Shown: positions 49,437-59,144, numbered from the stretch's first letter. The stretch is DNA of 64,000 bases from Staphylococcus haemolyticus (GCF_006094395.1 NZ_CP035291.1:1302001-1366000); one strand, 5' to 3'. Notes: generated by a model from the letters alone, not told the origin. Program-made: numbers and translations.

Positions 49437-50564
49437 ATGATAAACAGTCAACGATTACTTGAAACATTTTTAGAATTAGTCCAAATAAATTCTGAAACAG
49501 GACATGAGGAAGTCATTCAACCCATTTTAAAAAAGAAATTTGAAGAACTAGGTTTAAATGTAACTGAAGATCATGCATCAGAAAAGTCATGGTTAGGTGC
49601 TAATAATCTTATCTGTACTTTACCAGCCACTAGTGCGAAAGAAGATGTGTCTAAAATTTACTTCACAAGTCACATGGACACTGTTGTACCTGGAATAAAT
49701 ATTAAACCTCAAATTAAAGAGGATGGTTATATTTATTCTGATGGTAGTACCATTCTAGGTGCTGATGATAAGGCGGGATTAGCAGCAATAATTGAAACCA
49801 TTCAATATCTTAATGAAAATGAAATTCCACATGGCCAAATCCAATTTATAATTACTGTTGGTGAGGAATCTGGTCTTAAAGGGGTTAAAGAACTAGATTC
49901 AACATACATTGACGCTGAGTTTGGTTATGCAGTTGATGCTAGTCAACCCGTTGGCACAACAGTAGTAGGAGCACCAACTCAAATGGTCATAAACACGACT
50001 ATTTTAGGGAAAACAGCTCATGCTAGTACACCTTCAGAAGGAATTAGTGCAATAAACATTGCTGCAAAAGCTATTAGTCGCATGAAGTTAGGACAAATTG
50101 ATGACTATACTACTGCTAATATAGGTAAATTTCATGGCGGCTCTGCTACAAATATCGTTGCTGATGAAGTAGTTTTAGAAGCTGAGGCACGCTCACATGA
50201 TAATCAAAGTATTGAACAACAAGTTATTCATATGAAGGAAACATTCGAGACTACCGCACAAGAATTAGGTGGTGAAGCAAAAGTTATCATTGAGAAGAGC
50301 TACCCTGGTTTTAAATTAGAAAATGATGACAAAGTAACTCAATTTGCTATCAATAGTGCTAGAGAACTTGGATTAGCAGGGGATACTGTTATTGCTGGAG
50401 GCGGCTCAGATGGCAGTATTATTAATACATTTGGAATCCCTACAGTCATTTTAGGTGTGGGCTACGAACATATTCACACGACATCTGAACGTATTTCAGT
50501 AAATTCACTTAATCAATTGGCTAAACAAATTGTCAAAATTATTGACTTAGTAGCTAAATCGTAA
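49437..50564 (+). CDS. M20 family peptidase (PepT-like tripeptidase)
   Basis: 375 residues with zinc-site motifs TSHMDTV, GADDKAG and GEESG, and the intervening dimerisation domain (about 175-285). The PepT-like family removes N-terminal residues from tripeptides; exact specificity cannot be read from sequence. Start ATG 49437 with AAAGGGG upstream. Monocistronic, ahead of gnd. Confidence 0.87.
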   Translation: MINSQRLLETFLELVQINSETGHEEVIQPILKKKFEELGLNVTEDHASEKSWLGANNLICTLPATSAKEDVSKIYFTSHMDTVVPGINIKPQIKEDGYIYSDGSTILGADDKAGLAAIIETIQYLNENEIPHGQIQFIITVGEESGLKGVKELDSTYIDAEFGYAVDASQPVGTTVVGAPTQMVINTTILGKTAHASTPSEGISAINIAAKAISRMKLGQIDDYTTANIGKFHGGSATNIVADEVVLEAEARSHDNQSIEQQVIHMKETFETTAQELGGEAKVIIEKSYPGFKLENDDKVTQFAINSARELGLAGDTVIAGGGSDGSIINTFGIPTVILGVGYEHIHTTSERISVNSLNQLAKQIVKIIDLVAKS

Positions 50565-50637
50565 TTTAGTTTAGTGAAGTACTTTCAAGTTTTATGATAC
50601 AATACTATTGAAAAATTGAATGAGAGAGGTAAGTAAT

Positions 50638-52044
50638 ATGACTCAACAAATAGGTGTAGTAGGTTTAGCAGTAATGGGTAAAAACCTCGCTTGGAATATT
50701 GAATCACGCGGTTATAGCGTTTCTGTATATAACCGTTCAAGCGAAAAAACAGATGAAATGGTTAATGAATCTAAAGGTAAACAAATCCACCCAACATATT
50801 CTTTGGAAGAATTTGTTAATTCATTAGAAAAACCACGTAAAATTTTATTAATGGTTAAAGCAGGTCCTGCAACAGATGCAACAATTGACAGTTTACTTCC
50901 ATTGTTAGACGATGATGACATTTTAATTGATGGTGGTAACACTAATTATCAAGATACTATCCGTCGTAATAAAGCCTTAGCTGAAAGTGGTATTAACTTT
51001 ATTGGCATGGGTGTATCTGGTGGTGAAGTAGGTGCCCTTACTGGTCCTTCATTAATGCCAGGTGGTCAAGAAGCAGCTTATAATAAAGTGAGCGATATAT
51101 TAGATGCAATTGCTGCTAAAGCAAAAGATGGTGCATCATGTGTAGAATATATTGGACCAAATGGTGCTGGACATTACGTTAAAATGGTTCATAATGGCAT
51201 TGAATATGCAGATATGCAACTTATTGCAGAGAGCTATGCGATGATGAAAGATTTATTAGGTATGTCACATGAAGACATTTCTAAGACATTTAAAGAATGG
51301 AATGCTGGTGAGTTAGAAAGTTATTTAATTGAAATCACTGGTGATATCTTTACTAAATTAGATGATGACAATGAAGCACTTGTCGAAAAGATTTTAGACA
51401 CTGCGGGTCAAAAAGGTACAGGTAAATGGACTTCTATCAATGCCTTAGAATTAGGTATTCCTTTAACGATTATTACTGAATCAGTATTTGCTCGTTTCAT
51501 TTCATCAATTAAACAAGAACGTGTGAATGCTTCTAAGGAATTAAACGGTCCTAAAGCAGAATTTACTGGTAATAAAGAGGAATTCTTAGAAAAAATCCGT
51601 AAAGCTTTATATATGAGTAAAATTTGTTCATACGCACAAGGATTTGCGCAAATGCGTAAAGCTAGTGAAGAAAATGAATGGAATTTAAAATTAGGCGATT
51701 TAGCAATGATATGGCGTGAAGGTTGTATTATTCGTGCTCAATTCTTACAAAAAATTAAAGACGCTTATGATAACAACTCAGAATTACAAAACCTTTTATT
51801 AGATCCTTATTTCAAAGGTATTGTTACAGAATATCAAGATGCATTGAGAGATGTAGTAGCAACAGGTGTACGTAACGGCGTACCAACACCTGGATTCTCT
51901 GCCAGCGTAAACTACTATGATAGTTACCGCTCTGAAAATTTACCAGCGAACTTAATTCAAGCACAACGTGACTATTTCGGTGCACATACGTATGAACGTA
52001 AAGATAAAGAAGGTATCTTCCATACTCAATGGGTTGAAGAGTAA
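50638..52044 (+). CDS. gnd: 6-phosphogluconate dehydrogenase, decarboxylating
   Basis: Third step of the oxidative pentose phosphate pathway, yielding ribulose-5-phosphate, CO2 and NADPH. NADP motif [12 protein letters not shown] at the N terminus, GVSGGEVGA and [16 protein letters not shown] in the active site. ATG 50638 is six codons inside the longest frame and follows AGAGAGGTAAG; it gives 468 residues. Partner of zwf at 56451. Confidence 0.97.
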   Translation: MTQQIGVVGLAVMGKNLAWNIESRGYSVSVYNRSSEKTDEMVNESKGKQIHPTYSLEEFVNSLEKPRKILLMVKAGPATDATIDSLLPLLDDDDILIDGGNTNYQDTIRRNKALAESGINFIGMGVSGGEVGALTGPSLMPGGQEAAYNKVSDILDAIAAKAKDGASCVEYIGPNGAGHYVKMVHNGIEYADMQLIAESYAMMKDLLGMSHEDISKTFKEWNAGELESYLIEITGDIFTKLDDDNEALVEKILDTAGQKGTGKWTSINALELGIPLTIITESVFARFISSIKQERVNASKELNGPKAEFTGNKEEFLEKIRKALYMSKICSYAQGFAQMRKASEENEWNLKLGDLAMIWREGCIIRAQFLQKIKDAYDNNSELQNLLLDPYFKGIVTEYQDALRDVVATGVRNGVPTPGFSASVNYYDSYRSENLPANLIQAQRDYFGAHTYERKDKEGIFHTQWVEE

Positions 52045-52059
52045 TCGCATACTAGTTAC

Positions 52060-52094
52060 AGAAGTAAACCAATTCAATGGTTTACTTCTTTTTT
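52060..52094 (+). terminator. Terminator after gnd
   Basis: A perfect 12-bp stem AGAAGTAAACCA with TGGTTTACTTCT, then TTTTT. Confidence 0.88.
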
Positions 52095-52103
52095 AAAAAA
52101 TTA

Positions 52104-52117
52104 TGCAAACGATTGCA
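52104..52117 (+). promoter_or_regulatory. Candidate MalR operator
   Basis: TGCAAACGATTGCA is a near-perfect palindrome of LacI/GalR type, centred on the CG pair typical for MalR sites (compare GCAAACGTTTGC). It lies nine bases upstream of TTGACT (52126-52131), a likely -35, with a poor -10 (TATACC, 52147-52152). Confidence 0.55.
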
Positions 52118-52170
52118 TTAAATGATTGACTTCCTAATATGAATTCTATACCATGAAAATATAAGTTAAT

Positions 52171-52184
52171 TGAAAGCGTTTACT
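52171..52184 (+). promoter_or_regulatory. CcpA catabolite-responsive element (cre)
   Basis: TGAAAGCGTTTACT matches the cre consensus TGWAANCGNTNWCA at 13 of 14 positions. It lies between the promoter and malR, so glucose repression of malR-malA is expected. Confidence 0.75.
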
Positions 52185-52211
52185 AAAGTTTTAAGATTGA
52201 GGTGATATGCA

Positions 52212-53216
52212 ACGGTTACAATTAAAGATGTTGCCAAAGAGGCAAATGTAGCTACATCAACAGTATCGAGGGTGATACGGAACAATGCGAAAATTAGTGA
52301 GTCAACTTCAAATAAAGTCAAAGCAGCTATGTCCAAATTAGGATACATACCTAATCAAGCTGCAAGAACATTAATAACAAATAAAACATTGACCATTGGA
52401 TTAATACAGAAAAGTTCCGCCCCTGAAATACGTCAAAATCCATTTAATAGTGATGTTCTTAATGGTATTAATCAGGCATGTAATGTAAGAGGCTATTCAA
52501 CTAGAATGACTGTGTCGGAAAATAGCGGGGACTTATATCATGAAGTAAAAACAATGATTCAATCTAAAAGTGTGGATGGATTTATTCTTTTATATTCACT
52601 GAAAGATGATCCTATTGAGCACCTACTTAATGAGTTTAAAGTTCCTTATCTTATAGTTGGGAAATCTTTGAACTACGAAAATATAATACATATTGATAAT
52701 GATAATATCGATGCAGCTTATCAATTAACACAATATTTATATCATTTAGGACACCGACATATATTATTTTTACAAGAATCTGGACATTATGCAGTTACAG
52801 AAGACAGATCAGTAGGATTTAAACAATACTGCGACGACGTTAAAATTTCAAATGACTGTGTCGTAATAAAGTCCATGAATGATTTACGTGATTTTATAAA
52901 GCAATATTGTATTGATGCTAGTCATATGCCTTCAGTGATTATAACGTCTGATGTTATGTTAAATATGCAATTATTAAATGTGCTTTATGAATATCAACTA
53001 CGCATTCCAGAGGATATACAAACTGCCACGTTTAATACATCTTTTCTCACTGAAAATGCAACACCATCTCAAACAAGCGTAAACATTAACCCAGATGTAT
53101 TAGGCTTCACAGCAGGGAATACAATCATTGATGTATTAAGAAATGAAACTATTTCTTTTAGAGAAAAATTGATTTCAACACAAATAGTTGAAAGGGTATC
53201 AACTACAAAAATATAA
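52212..53216 (+). CDS. malR: LacI-family maltose regulator MalR, ACG in place of the start codon
   Basis: 334 residues if read from ACG 52212. The LacI helix-turn-helix TIKDVAKEANVATSTVSRVI is intact only if translation begins here. The frame is closed by TGA at 52203-52205, and no ATG, GTG or TTG precedes GTG 52272, which would cut off the HTH. A perfect GAGGTGA (52199-52205) lies six bases before ACG, where ATG is expected. So it is either an ACG start or a start-codon mutation. The effector domain follows. malA begins 12 bases after the stop. Confidence 0.85.
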   Translation, partial: TVTIKDVAKEANVATSTVSRVIRNNAKISESTSNKVKAAMSKLGYIPNQAARTLITNKTLTIGLIQKSSAPEIRQNPFNSDVLNGINQACNVRGYSTRMTVSENSGDLYHEVKTMIQSKSVDGFILLYSLKDDPIEHLLNEFKVPYLIVGKSLNYENIIHIDNDNIDAAYQLTQYLYHLGHRHILFLQESGHYAVTEDRSVGFKQYCDDVKISNDCVVIKSMNDLRDFIKQYCIDASHMPSVIITSDVMLNMQLLNVLYEYQLRIPEDIQTATFNTSFLTENATPSQTSVNINPDVLGFTAGNTIIDVLRNETISFREKLISTQIVERVSTTKI

Positions 53217-53228
53217 AGGAGCATAATT

Positions 53229-54875
53229 ATGAATAAAAATTGGTGGAAAGAAGTAGTAGCGTATCAAGTTTATCCAAGAAGTTTTAATGATAGTAATAAT
53301 GATGGTATTGGTGATTTACCAGGTGTAATCGAAAAATTAGACTATTTTAAAGACTTAGGTATTGATGTTATTTGGCTAAGTCCAATGTATAAATCACCTA
53401 ATGATGATAATGGATATGATATCAGTGATTATCAAGATATTATGGATGAATTTGGTACAATGGAAGATTTTGATTGTCTATTAAAAGGTGTACATGACCG
53501 TGGTATGAAACTAATATTAGATTTAGTCGTTAACCATACATCTGATGAGCATCCCTGGTTTATTGAATCAAAATCTAGTAAAGATAACCCAAAAAGAGAC
53601 TGGTACATATGGGCAGACCCTAAGGATGATGGTTCTGAACCAAATAATTGGGAGAGCATTTTTAATGGTTCAACATGGCAATTTGATGAAACCACTAATC
53701 AATATTACTTCCATTTATTTAGTAAAAAACAACCAGATTTAAATTGGGATAATCCTGAAGTACGTGAATCAGTATTTAACATGATGAATTGGTGGTTTGA
53801 AAAGGGTATTGATGGATTCCGTGTCGATGCTATAACCCATATTAAGAAAACATTTGAAGCTGGTGACCTACCTGCACCAGAAGGAAAAAAATATGCTCCA
53901 GCCTTTGATGTAGATATGAATCAACCTGGTATTCAGAATTGGCTACAAGAAATGAAAGATGAGTCACTAAGCCAATATGATATTATGACTGTTGGAGAAG
54001 CGAATGGTGTAAATCCAGATAATGCAGAAGAGTGGGTTGGAGAAGATAAAGGTAAATTCAATATGATCTTCCAATTTGAACATTTAGGTTTATGGAGTAC
54101 AGGTGATTCTCAATTTGACGTTAAATCATATAAAGAGGTGTTAAACCGCTGGCAAAAGAGACTAGAAGGAATTGGTTGGAATGCACTTTTCATAGAAAAC
54201 CATGATCAACCTCGTCGTGTATCAACTTGGGGTAACGATAAAGATTACTGGTTTGAATCTGCTACAAGCCACGCCGTTGTGTATTTCTTACAGCAAGGTA
54301 CACCGTTTATCTATCAAGGACAAGAAATTGGTATGACCAATTATCCTTTTGAAAGTATTGAAACGTTTAATGATGTTGCGGTTAGAAATGAATATCAAAT
54401 TGTAAAAGAACAAGGTGGAGACGTTGATCAATTATTAGATAAGTATAGAATGGAAAATCGTGATAATTCTCGTACACCTATGCAATGGAATAATTCTACA
54501 AATGGTGGCTTCACAGAGGGAAAACCTTGGTTCCCAGTTAATCCAAATTATAAAGATATTAATGTAGCTCATCAATTAGAAGACGAGCATTCTGTACTTA
54601 ATTTTTACAAAAAATTGATTCAATTAAAAAAATCGCATGATATATATATGTATGGACAGTTTGATTTAATTGATGCAGAAAATGAAAATGTGTTTGCTTA
54701 TACTAGACAATTAGAAGGCAAAACTGTAGTGGTTGCAGGTAATTTAACTGATAAACAAAGTTCATTAACATTACCTTTTGATATCGAAGAGGATGCAATC
54801 AAATTACATAACTACAATAGTCAATTAGATGCAACATCACTTAAGCCATTCGAAGCATTTGTAGCAGAAATATAA
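53229..54875 (+). CDS. malA: Alpha-glucosidase (GH13 maltase)
   Basis: 548 residues, GH13 TIM barrel. Nucleophile D200 (GFRVDAI), acid/base E257 (TVGEANG) and D326 (FIENHDQPR). Ala201 right after the nucleophile favours alpha-1,4 (maltase) over alpha-1,6 specificity, since oligo-1,6-glucosidases usually have Val; this is an inference. AAGGAG precedes ATG 53229. Releases glucose for GlcK. Confidence 0.92.
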   Translation: MNKNWWKEVVAYQVYPRSFNDSNNDGIGDLPGVIEKLDYFKDLGIDVIWLSPMYKSPNDDNGYDISDYQDIMDEFGTMEDFDCLLKGVHDRGMKLILDLVVNHTSDEHPWFIESKSSKDNPKRDWYIWADPKDDGSEPNNWESIFNGSTWQFDETTNQYYFHLFSKKQPDLNWDNPEVRESVFNMMNWWFEKGIDGFRVDAITHIKKTFEAGDLPAPEGKKYAPAFDVDMNQPGIQNWLQEMKDESLSQYDIMTVGEANGVNPDNAEEWVGEDKGKFNMIFQFEHLGLWSTGDSQFDVKSYKEVLNRWQKRLEGIGWNALFIENHDQPRRVSTWGNDKDYWFESATSHAVVYFLQQGTPFIYQGQEIGMTNYPFESIETFNDVAVRNEYQIVKEQGGDVDQLLDKYRMENRDNSRTPMQWNNSTNGGFTEGKPWFPVNPNYKDINVAHQLEDEHSVLNFYKKLIQLKKSHDIYMYGQFDLIDAENENVFAYTRQLEGKTVVVAGNLTDKQSSLTLPFDIEEDAIKLHNYNSQLDATSLKPFEAFVAEI

Positions 54876-54887
54876 TTTATAAGCAAA

Positions 54888-54922
54888 GTTAGGACATACT
54901 ATTTTTGTCCTAACCTCTTTTT
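54888..54922 (+). terminator. Terminator after malA
   Basis: GTTAGGACA (54888-54896) with TGTCCTAAC (54906-54914), then CTCTTTTTC. Confidence 0.85.
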
Positions 54923-54965
54923 CATTGGAAGAATAAAAAATCATTTTACAGCCATAAATAATTAC

Positions 54966-54993
54966 ATGACTCATATATTAGAGATGATATAAT
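54966..54993 (+). promoter_or_regulatory. Promoter of the type I toxin mRNA
   Basis: ATGACT (54966-54971), 16 bp, TATAAT (54988-54993). The transcript would begin at about 55000 with GTCGCCTAT, which can pair with ATAGGCGAC (55145-55153) just after the toxin stop. Confidence 0.6.
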
Positions 54994-55045
54994 AAATAAG
55001 TCGCCTATCTCTCAGGCGTTTATCTATACGCAGGGAGGGGGTGCT

Positions 55046-55065
55046 AAAATGGCAGATATTCTTGT
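55046..55065 (+). repeat. Direct repeat DRa at the toxin start
   Basis: AAAATGGCAGATATTCTTGT spans the toxin start codon. It recurs, lacking one G, at 55207-55225. In par-type systems the paired repeats let the antitoxin RNA base-pair with the toxin mRNA initiation region. Confidence 0.8.
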
Positions 55066-55144
55066 GCACATCATAGCCACAGTAACAAGTGGTTGTATTG
55101 TTACGTTATTTTCGTATTGGCTTCGAAACCGTAACAATAAGTAA
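55049..55144 (+). CDS. Fst/PepA1-like type I toxin peptide
   Basis: 31 residues: an N-terminal hydrophobic membrane helix (VHIIATVTSGCIVTLFSYWL) and a short charged tail (RNRNNK). The HIIA-P/T-V-SGC-FSYWL pattern is that of S. aureus PepA1 and the plasmid Fst/Ldr family. Such peptides insert in the membrane and kill when unrepressed. GGGAGGGGG lies just ahead of ATG 55049; hairpins CGCCT/AGGCG and GCGT/ACGC (55002-55032) occur in the leader. The locus has the full par-type layout, including repeats and a convergent antisense promoter. Confidence 0.88.
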   Translation: MADILVHIIATVTSGCIVTLFSYWLRNRNNK

Positions 55145-55168
55145 ATAGGCGACAAGCCACACCAAAAA

Positions 55169-55201
55169 ATCCCCTCACTACTGGCATAGTGAGGGGATTG
55201 G
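55169..55201. terminator. Shared terminator of toxin and antitoxin RNAs
   Basis: AATCCCCTCACTA (55169-55181) with TAGTGAGGGGATT, a perfect 13-bp stem. The minus strand continues TTTTTTGG; on the plus strand there is no T tract. It lies in the region transcribed from both sides. Confidence 0.82.
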
Positions 55202-55206
55202 TGCAT

Positions 55207-55225
55207 AAAATGCAGATATTCTTGT
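55207..55225 (+). repeat. Direct repeat DRb
   Basis: AAAATGCAGATATTCTTGT, identical to DRa except for one missing G. It lies in the region transcribed into the antitoxin RNA. Confidence 0.8.
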
Positions 55226-55305
55226 TAGTTAAATTATAACATTTATCGTTATAGATTTGCAAAAAGATATGGTGTTTTGATTAGAGAATGTATTTCTTTG
55301 ATTTT

Positions 55306-56169
55306 TTACAAATCATAATTTTCTTGTTCAATTGGCAACCATAATTGAATTTTAGTGAATGGGTCCTCAAATGAGATATCAAAGGGATATATTTCAACAT
55401 ATAAGCTATCTCTTTCATAAGGTAAAGTAAGTTGTAAACTTGATTCGATATAATACCAAGCTTCATTAACCGCATAGTCTATTTCACCTTGGAGATTAAA
55501 TTTCGCATAATGTCTTCCAGGTAATATTCTACTTTCTAAATGAGATGGATATCTATCACTTGGAACACCAATAAATAATTCCAATCCATTATCTAATGGA
55601 CAAGTGATTACAAATAACTCATATGGACTTATATTATTATACCTTTTTAAATCTTTAATTTTACCATCAAGAATTAAATCTTCTAAAAAATCAGGAACTT
55701 TATAAGGATTAGATAAATTATTTGATTCAATATAACGTACATAACCTACTAATGCTATATCTTCCGTGGTATCTAGTCTATATGGATAAGGTGCTCGTTC
55801 AGTAGTTGTCAACTTTATATATAAACGTTCTTGTAATTTTAATTCATCTTTTTTCGTAGATGCTTGAATTGGTGAAATCCCATGAAAATCACTAAAATCA
55901 TTCGCAAAATCATTTGAACTATGATAGTTATACTTTTTTGCGACATCTACTAACCTCGAAGAACTTTGAACCATTTCTTTAGCAGCTGCAGTCATTTTTC
56001 TTGCGTGTGCGTACTGTTCAGGTGATTGTCCAACAATCATTTTAAATGATTGATCAAGATGGTAAGGAGAAAGACCAACGTAATCACTCAAATCTTGCAA
56101 ATTAAACGGCTCTAATAAACGATCTTCGATAAATACAATTGCCTGTTGTATCTGCTTGATAACGTCCAA
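55306..56169 (-). CDS. AraC-family regulator with C-terminal effector-binding domain
   Basis: 287 residues. Two HTH motifs of AraC type lie in the first ~105 residues (LQDLSDYVGLSPYHLDQSFK and VDVAKKYNYHSSNDFANDF). A GyrI-like/SOUL-type effector domain follows (about 120-285). This order (DNA-binding first) resembles Rob/SoxS-GyrI fusions. I choose TTG 56169, giving MDVIKQIQQAI, six bases after GGAGTGA; GTG 56178 is inside that site. Ligand and targets are unknown. Confidence 0.86.
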   Translation of the reverse strand: MDVIKQIQQAIVFIEDRLLEPFNLQDLSDYVGLSPYHLDQSFKMIVGQSPEQYAHARKMTAAAKEMVQSSSRLVDVAKKYNYHSSNDFANDFSDFHGISPIQASTKKDELKLQERLYIKLTTTERAPYPYRLDTTEDIALVGYVRYIESNNLSNPYKVPDFLEDLILDGKIKDLKRYNNISPYELFVITCPLDNGLELFIGVPSDRYPSHLESRILPGRHYAKFNLQGEIDYAVNEAWYYIESSLQLTLPYERDSLYVEIYPFDISFEDPFTKIQLWLPIEQENYDL

Positions 56170-56265
56170 AACTCTCACTCCAATAAATTTACAATCATTA
56201 ACTTTTATTTTACCTTATTTTTAGAAAATATACATCTTAACATGTGCCATATTGAAAATTTTTTA

Positions 56266-56317
56266 ATAAAAAAGGGTGGTAGGACAGAATTTAAAATCAA
56301 TTCATTGTCCCACCACC
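56266..56317 (-). terminator. Terminator after zwf
   Basis: GGTGGTAGGACA (56275-56286) and TGTCCCACCACC (56306-56317) form a 12-bp stem with one mismatch; the minus strand continues CTTTTTTATT. The gap 56318-56450 also holds a GAGCACATGCTC palindrome but no gene. Confidence 0.82.
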
Positions 56318-56450
56318 ATAAGAATGAATATAGTTGATAGAGGATGGCTATGAGCACATGCTCAATTTAGGTAGCGACTATTAAAATAATACTAACTCAA
56401 AATATTACTTTAGTCCAAAAGGCTTCACTATAGGCTTATCAATTCTCTGT

Positions 56451-57935
56451 TTACTGAATATCATCCCACCAATGATTACCATCTCTACTTAATAGTAAAT
56501 CACTTTCTAATGGTCCATTTGTACCTGACTCATAGTTAGGGAAGTTAGGTTCATTCATTGTCCATTCATCTTGTATAACATCAACAAACTTCCATGTAGA
56601 TTTTAATTCTTCCCAATGTGTAAAGTTTGTAGCATCACCTTTTAAACAATCGAATAGTAAATTTTCATAGGCATCAACAGTGTTCATCTTATCTTGAGCA
56701 CTCATTGCATATGATAATTGAACGGGTTCTGTATCAATACCTTGGATGTTCTTTTTCGCGTTTAAATGAAGTGATATACCCTCATTGGGTTGAATATTAA
56801 TAACTAATAAGTTTGAATCCAACAATTTATCGGTCTGATAGTATAAGTTCATTGGTACTTCTTTGAACTCAACTACAACTTGAATCGATTTAGATTTCAT
56901 ACGTTTTCCCGTTCTAATATAAAAAGGTACGCCAGCCCAACGGAAGTTATCAATTGTTAGTCGGCCTGATACAAAAGTTGGAGTATTTGAATCTTCGGCT
57001 ACTCGATCTTCATCTCGATAAGCAATGACTTTTTCACCTTCAACAAATCCTTCATCATACTGTCCACGTACAAAATTTTGTTTTACTTCTTGAGGATCAA
57101 GCTGTCTAAGTGATTTCAATACTTTAACTTTCTCAGCACGTATATCTTCACTATTTAAGCTGATTGGCGCTTCCATAGCTAAAAGGGCAACCATTTGTAA
57201 CATATGATTTTGTACCATATCTTTTAATGCGCCACTAGATTCATAATAACCTCCACGGTCCTCAACACCTAATACTTCTGAAGACGTTACTTGAATGTTT
57301 GAAATGTATTTATTATTCCATAATGGTTCAAACATCGCATTTGAAAAGCGCAAGACTTCTATATTTTGAACCATATCTTTACCTAAATAATGATCAATTC
57401 TGTATATTTCTTCTTCTTTAAATGAGCGTCTTAATTGATTGTTTAATTGCTCAGCCGATTTTAAATCACTGCCAAATGGTTTTTCAATAACTAATCGTTT
57501 AAAACCAGTAGTATCGGTTAAACCAGATGATTTTAAGTAATCCGAAATAATACCAAAGAATTGAGGTGCCATTGCTAAATAAAACAAGCGATTTCCTTTT
57601 AACTGATATTGTGAATCTAATTCATTTGAAAAACTCAATAATGAATCATAACTTTGTTCATCACTTACATCATGTTTAAAATAATAGACATGTTCCATAA
57701 ATGCATCAATTTGATCCGTATCTTTGACATGCTTTTGGATAGAACTTTTAACTTGTTCACGAAAGACTTCGTTCGTGTAATCTCTACGTCCAATTCCAAT
57801 TATTGCAATATGTTCATCTAAATTATCTTGTTGAAATAAGTGGAATAGTGATGGAAATAATTTTCTATGACTTAAATCTCCGGTAGCACCGAAAATAGTA
57901 ATTAAACAAGGAATATGTTTAGAATGTTTACTCAA
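56451..57935 (-). CDS. zwf: Glucose-6-phosphate 1-dehydrogenase
   Basis: Feeds glucose-6-phosphate into the oxidative pentose phosphate pathway with NADP. The coenzyme motif is GATGDL (16-21); the active-site segment RIDHYLGKD has H182. I start at TTG 57935 (MSKHSKHIPC), eight bases after GAGG; the TTG at 57941 is only two bases from it. This gives 494 residues, as in S. aureus. It is separated from gnd by the maltose and toxin loci. Confidence 0.95.
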   Translation of the reverse strand: MSKHSKHIPCLITIFGATGDLSHRKLFPSLFHLFQQDNLDEHIAIIGIGRRDYTNEVFREQVKSSIQKHVKDTDQIDAFMEHVYYFKHDVSDEQSYDSLLSFSNELDSQYQLKGNRLFYLAMAPQFFGIISDYLKSSGLTDTTGFKRLVIEKPFGSDLKSAEQLNNQLRRSFKEEEIYRIDHYLGKDMVQNIEVLRFSNAMFEPLWNNKYISNIQVTSSEVLGVEDRGGYYESSGALKDMVQNHMLQMVALLAMEAPISLNSEDIRAEKVKVLKSLRQLDPQEVKQNFVRGQYDEGFVEGEKVIAYRDEDRVAEDSNTPTFVSGRLTIDNFRWAGVPFYIRTGKRMKSKSIQVVVEFKEVPMNLYYQTDKLLDSNLLVINIQPNEGISLHLNAKKNIQGIDTEPVQLSYAMSAQDKMNTVDAYENLLFDCLKGDATNFTHWEELKSTWKFVDVIQDEWTMNEPNFPNYESGTNGPLESDLLLSRDGNHWWDDIQ

Positions 57936-57973
57936 GTTCAAAACCTCAATTCTATTAATACTATGATTGTATT

Positions 57974-58001
57974 ATTATAAATTATATTTGCACCGCTTCA
58001 A
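57974..58001 (-). promoter_or_regulatory. Probable zwf promoter
   Basis: On the minus strand TTGAAG (57996-58001), 16 bp, TATAAT (57974-57979). The leader to TTG 57935 is short. Confidence 0.6.
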
Positions 58002-58170
58002 ACTTATTTGCCTAATTTTTCTTATTTTGCTAGGGCATTTATATAATGGAATGATGCACAATTTAATATCATTATAACTCAAAATGTATCTCATGCATTT
58101 AATTTATGTCTTTTTATAGCAAAAATAACCACATATGATAAAATATAATGAAGGAAAAGGAGGCATATGC

Positions 58171-59091
58171 ATGGAAGTTACATTCTTCGGAACAAGTGCT
58201 GGGTTACCTACTAAAGAGAGAAATACTCAAGCTATAGCTTTAAACCTTGAGCCTTTTTCGAATAGTATATGGCTATTTGATGTCGGAGAAGGCACACAAC
58301 ATCAAATATTACATCATTCAATTAAGCTAGGAAAAGTTGACCATATTTTTATAACGCATATGCATGGAGATCATATTTTTGGATTGCCTGGACTACTAAC
58401 AAGCCGTTCTTTTCAAGGTGGAGAAGACAAACCACTGACAGTTATTGGTCCTAGAGGTTTACAACAATTTATTGAGACTACTCTAAGATTATCTGAATCT
58501 CATCTAAACTATCCGATTACTTATATAGAAATTGATAATCATTTCACATATCATCATAAAGGATTCTCAATTAGTGCACATTTGTTAAATCATGGTATCC
58601 CTTCTTATGGTTATCGCATTGAATCTCCGACAACACCAGGAACAATTGATGTTGAGGCACTTAAATCAATTGGTTTATATCCTGGACCAAAATATCAAGA
58701 AGTAAAATCTTATGATAATTTTGAACATGAAGGACAAGTATATAATTCGGATGATTTTAAAGGACCAGCTAAACCCGGACCAATTATATCCATCTTTGGT
58801 GATACAAAACCATGTCAGTCAGAATTGAGCATTGCTAAAGATTCTGATGTAATGATTCATGAAGCTACATACATTGAAGGCGAAAAAACATTAGCAAATA
58901 ATTATCACCATAGTCATATTGAAGATGTTTTTGAATTAATAAAGCAAGCTAATGTTAAAAGATGCTTAATCACACATTTAAGTAATCGCTATAATCACGA
59001 GAATATTCAACTTATTAAACAACAATTAAAAACACATGAGGATGTTCCAAATTTTGAATTTGTTAAAGATTTTGATACGTTTATAATTTAA
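58171..59091 (+). CDS. rnz: Ribonuclease Z
   Basis: 3' processing endonuclease for tRNA precursors lacking CCA. MBL fold with THMHGDH at 62-68 (H63, H65, D67, H68), GLPGLL nearby and C-terminal HSHIED and THLSNRY. ATG 58171 follows AAAAGGAGG; the longer frame from 58135 is rejected. 306 residues. Confidence 0.95.
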   Translation: MEVTFFGTSAGLPTKERNTQAIALNLEPFSNSIWLFDVGEGTQHQILHHSIKLGKVDHIFITHMHGDHIFGLPGLLTSRSFQGGEDKPLTVIGPRGLQQFIETTLRLSESHLNYPITYIEIDNHFTYHHKGFSISAHLLNHGIPSYGYRIESPTTPGTIDVEALKSIGLYPGPKYQEVKSYDNFEHEGQVYNSDDFKGPAKPGPIISIFGDTKPCQSELSIAKDSDVMIHEATYIEGEKTLANNYHHSHIEDVFELIKQANVKRCLITHLSNRYNHENIQLIKQQLKTHEDVPNFEFVKDFDTFII

Positions 59092-59144
59092 ATACTACTA
59101 ATACTTTAACTTTTTAAAATAAGTATAATTAAAATTACAAAGTA

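Larger units (their letters stand above)
55169..55233 (-). ncRNA. Antisense antitoxin RNA of the type I locus
   Basis: A minus-strand promoter (TTGCAA, 18 bp, TATAAT at 55236-55241) would start an RNA near 55230. It runs through the second direct repeat (55207-55225) and ends at the shared hairpin, about 65 nt, matching par RNA II in size and layout. The ends are predicted, not measured. Confidence 0.68.

Noticed and set aside
53545..53742. Plus-strand frame-shifted ORF inside malA
   Set aside because: A shadow of the GH13 coding region.
55024..55206. Minus-strand 60-residue ORF across the toxin locus
   Set aside because: It is antisense to the toxin and includes the shared terminator; the par-type layout explains the region better.
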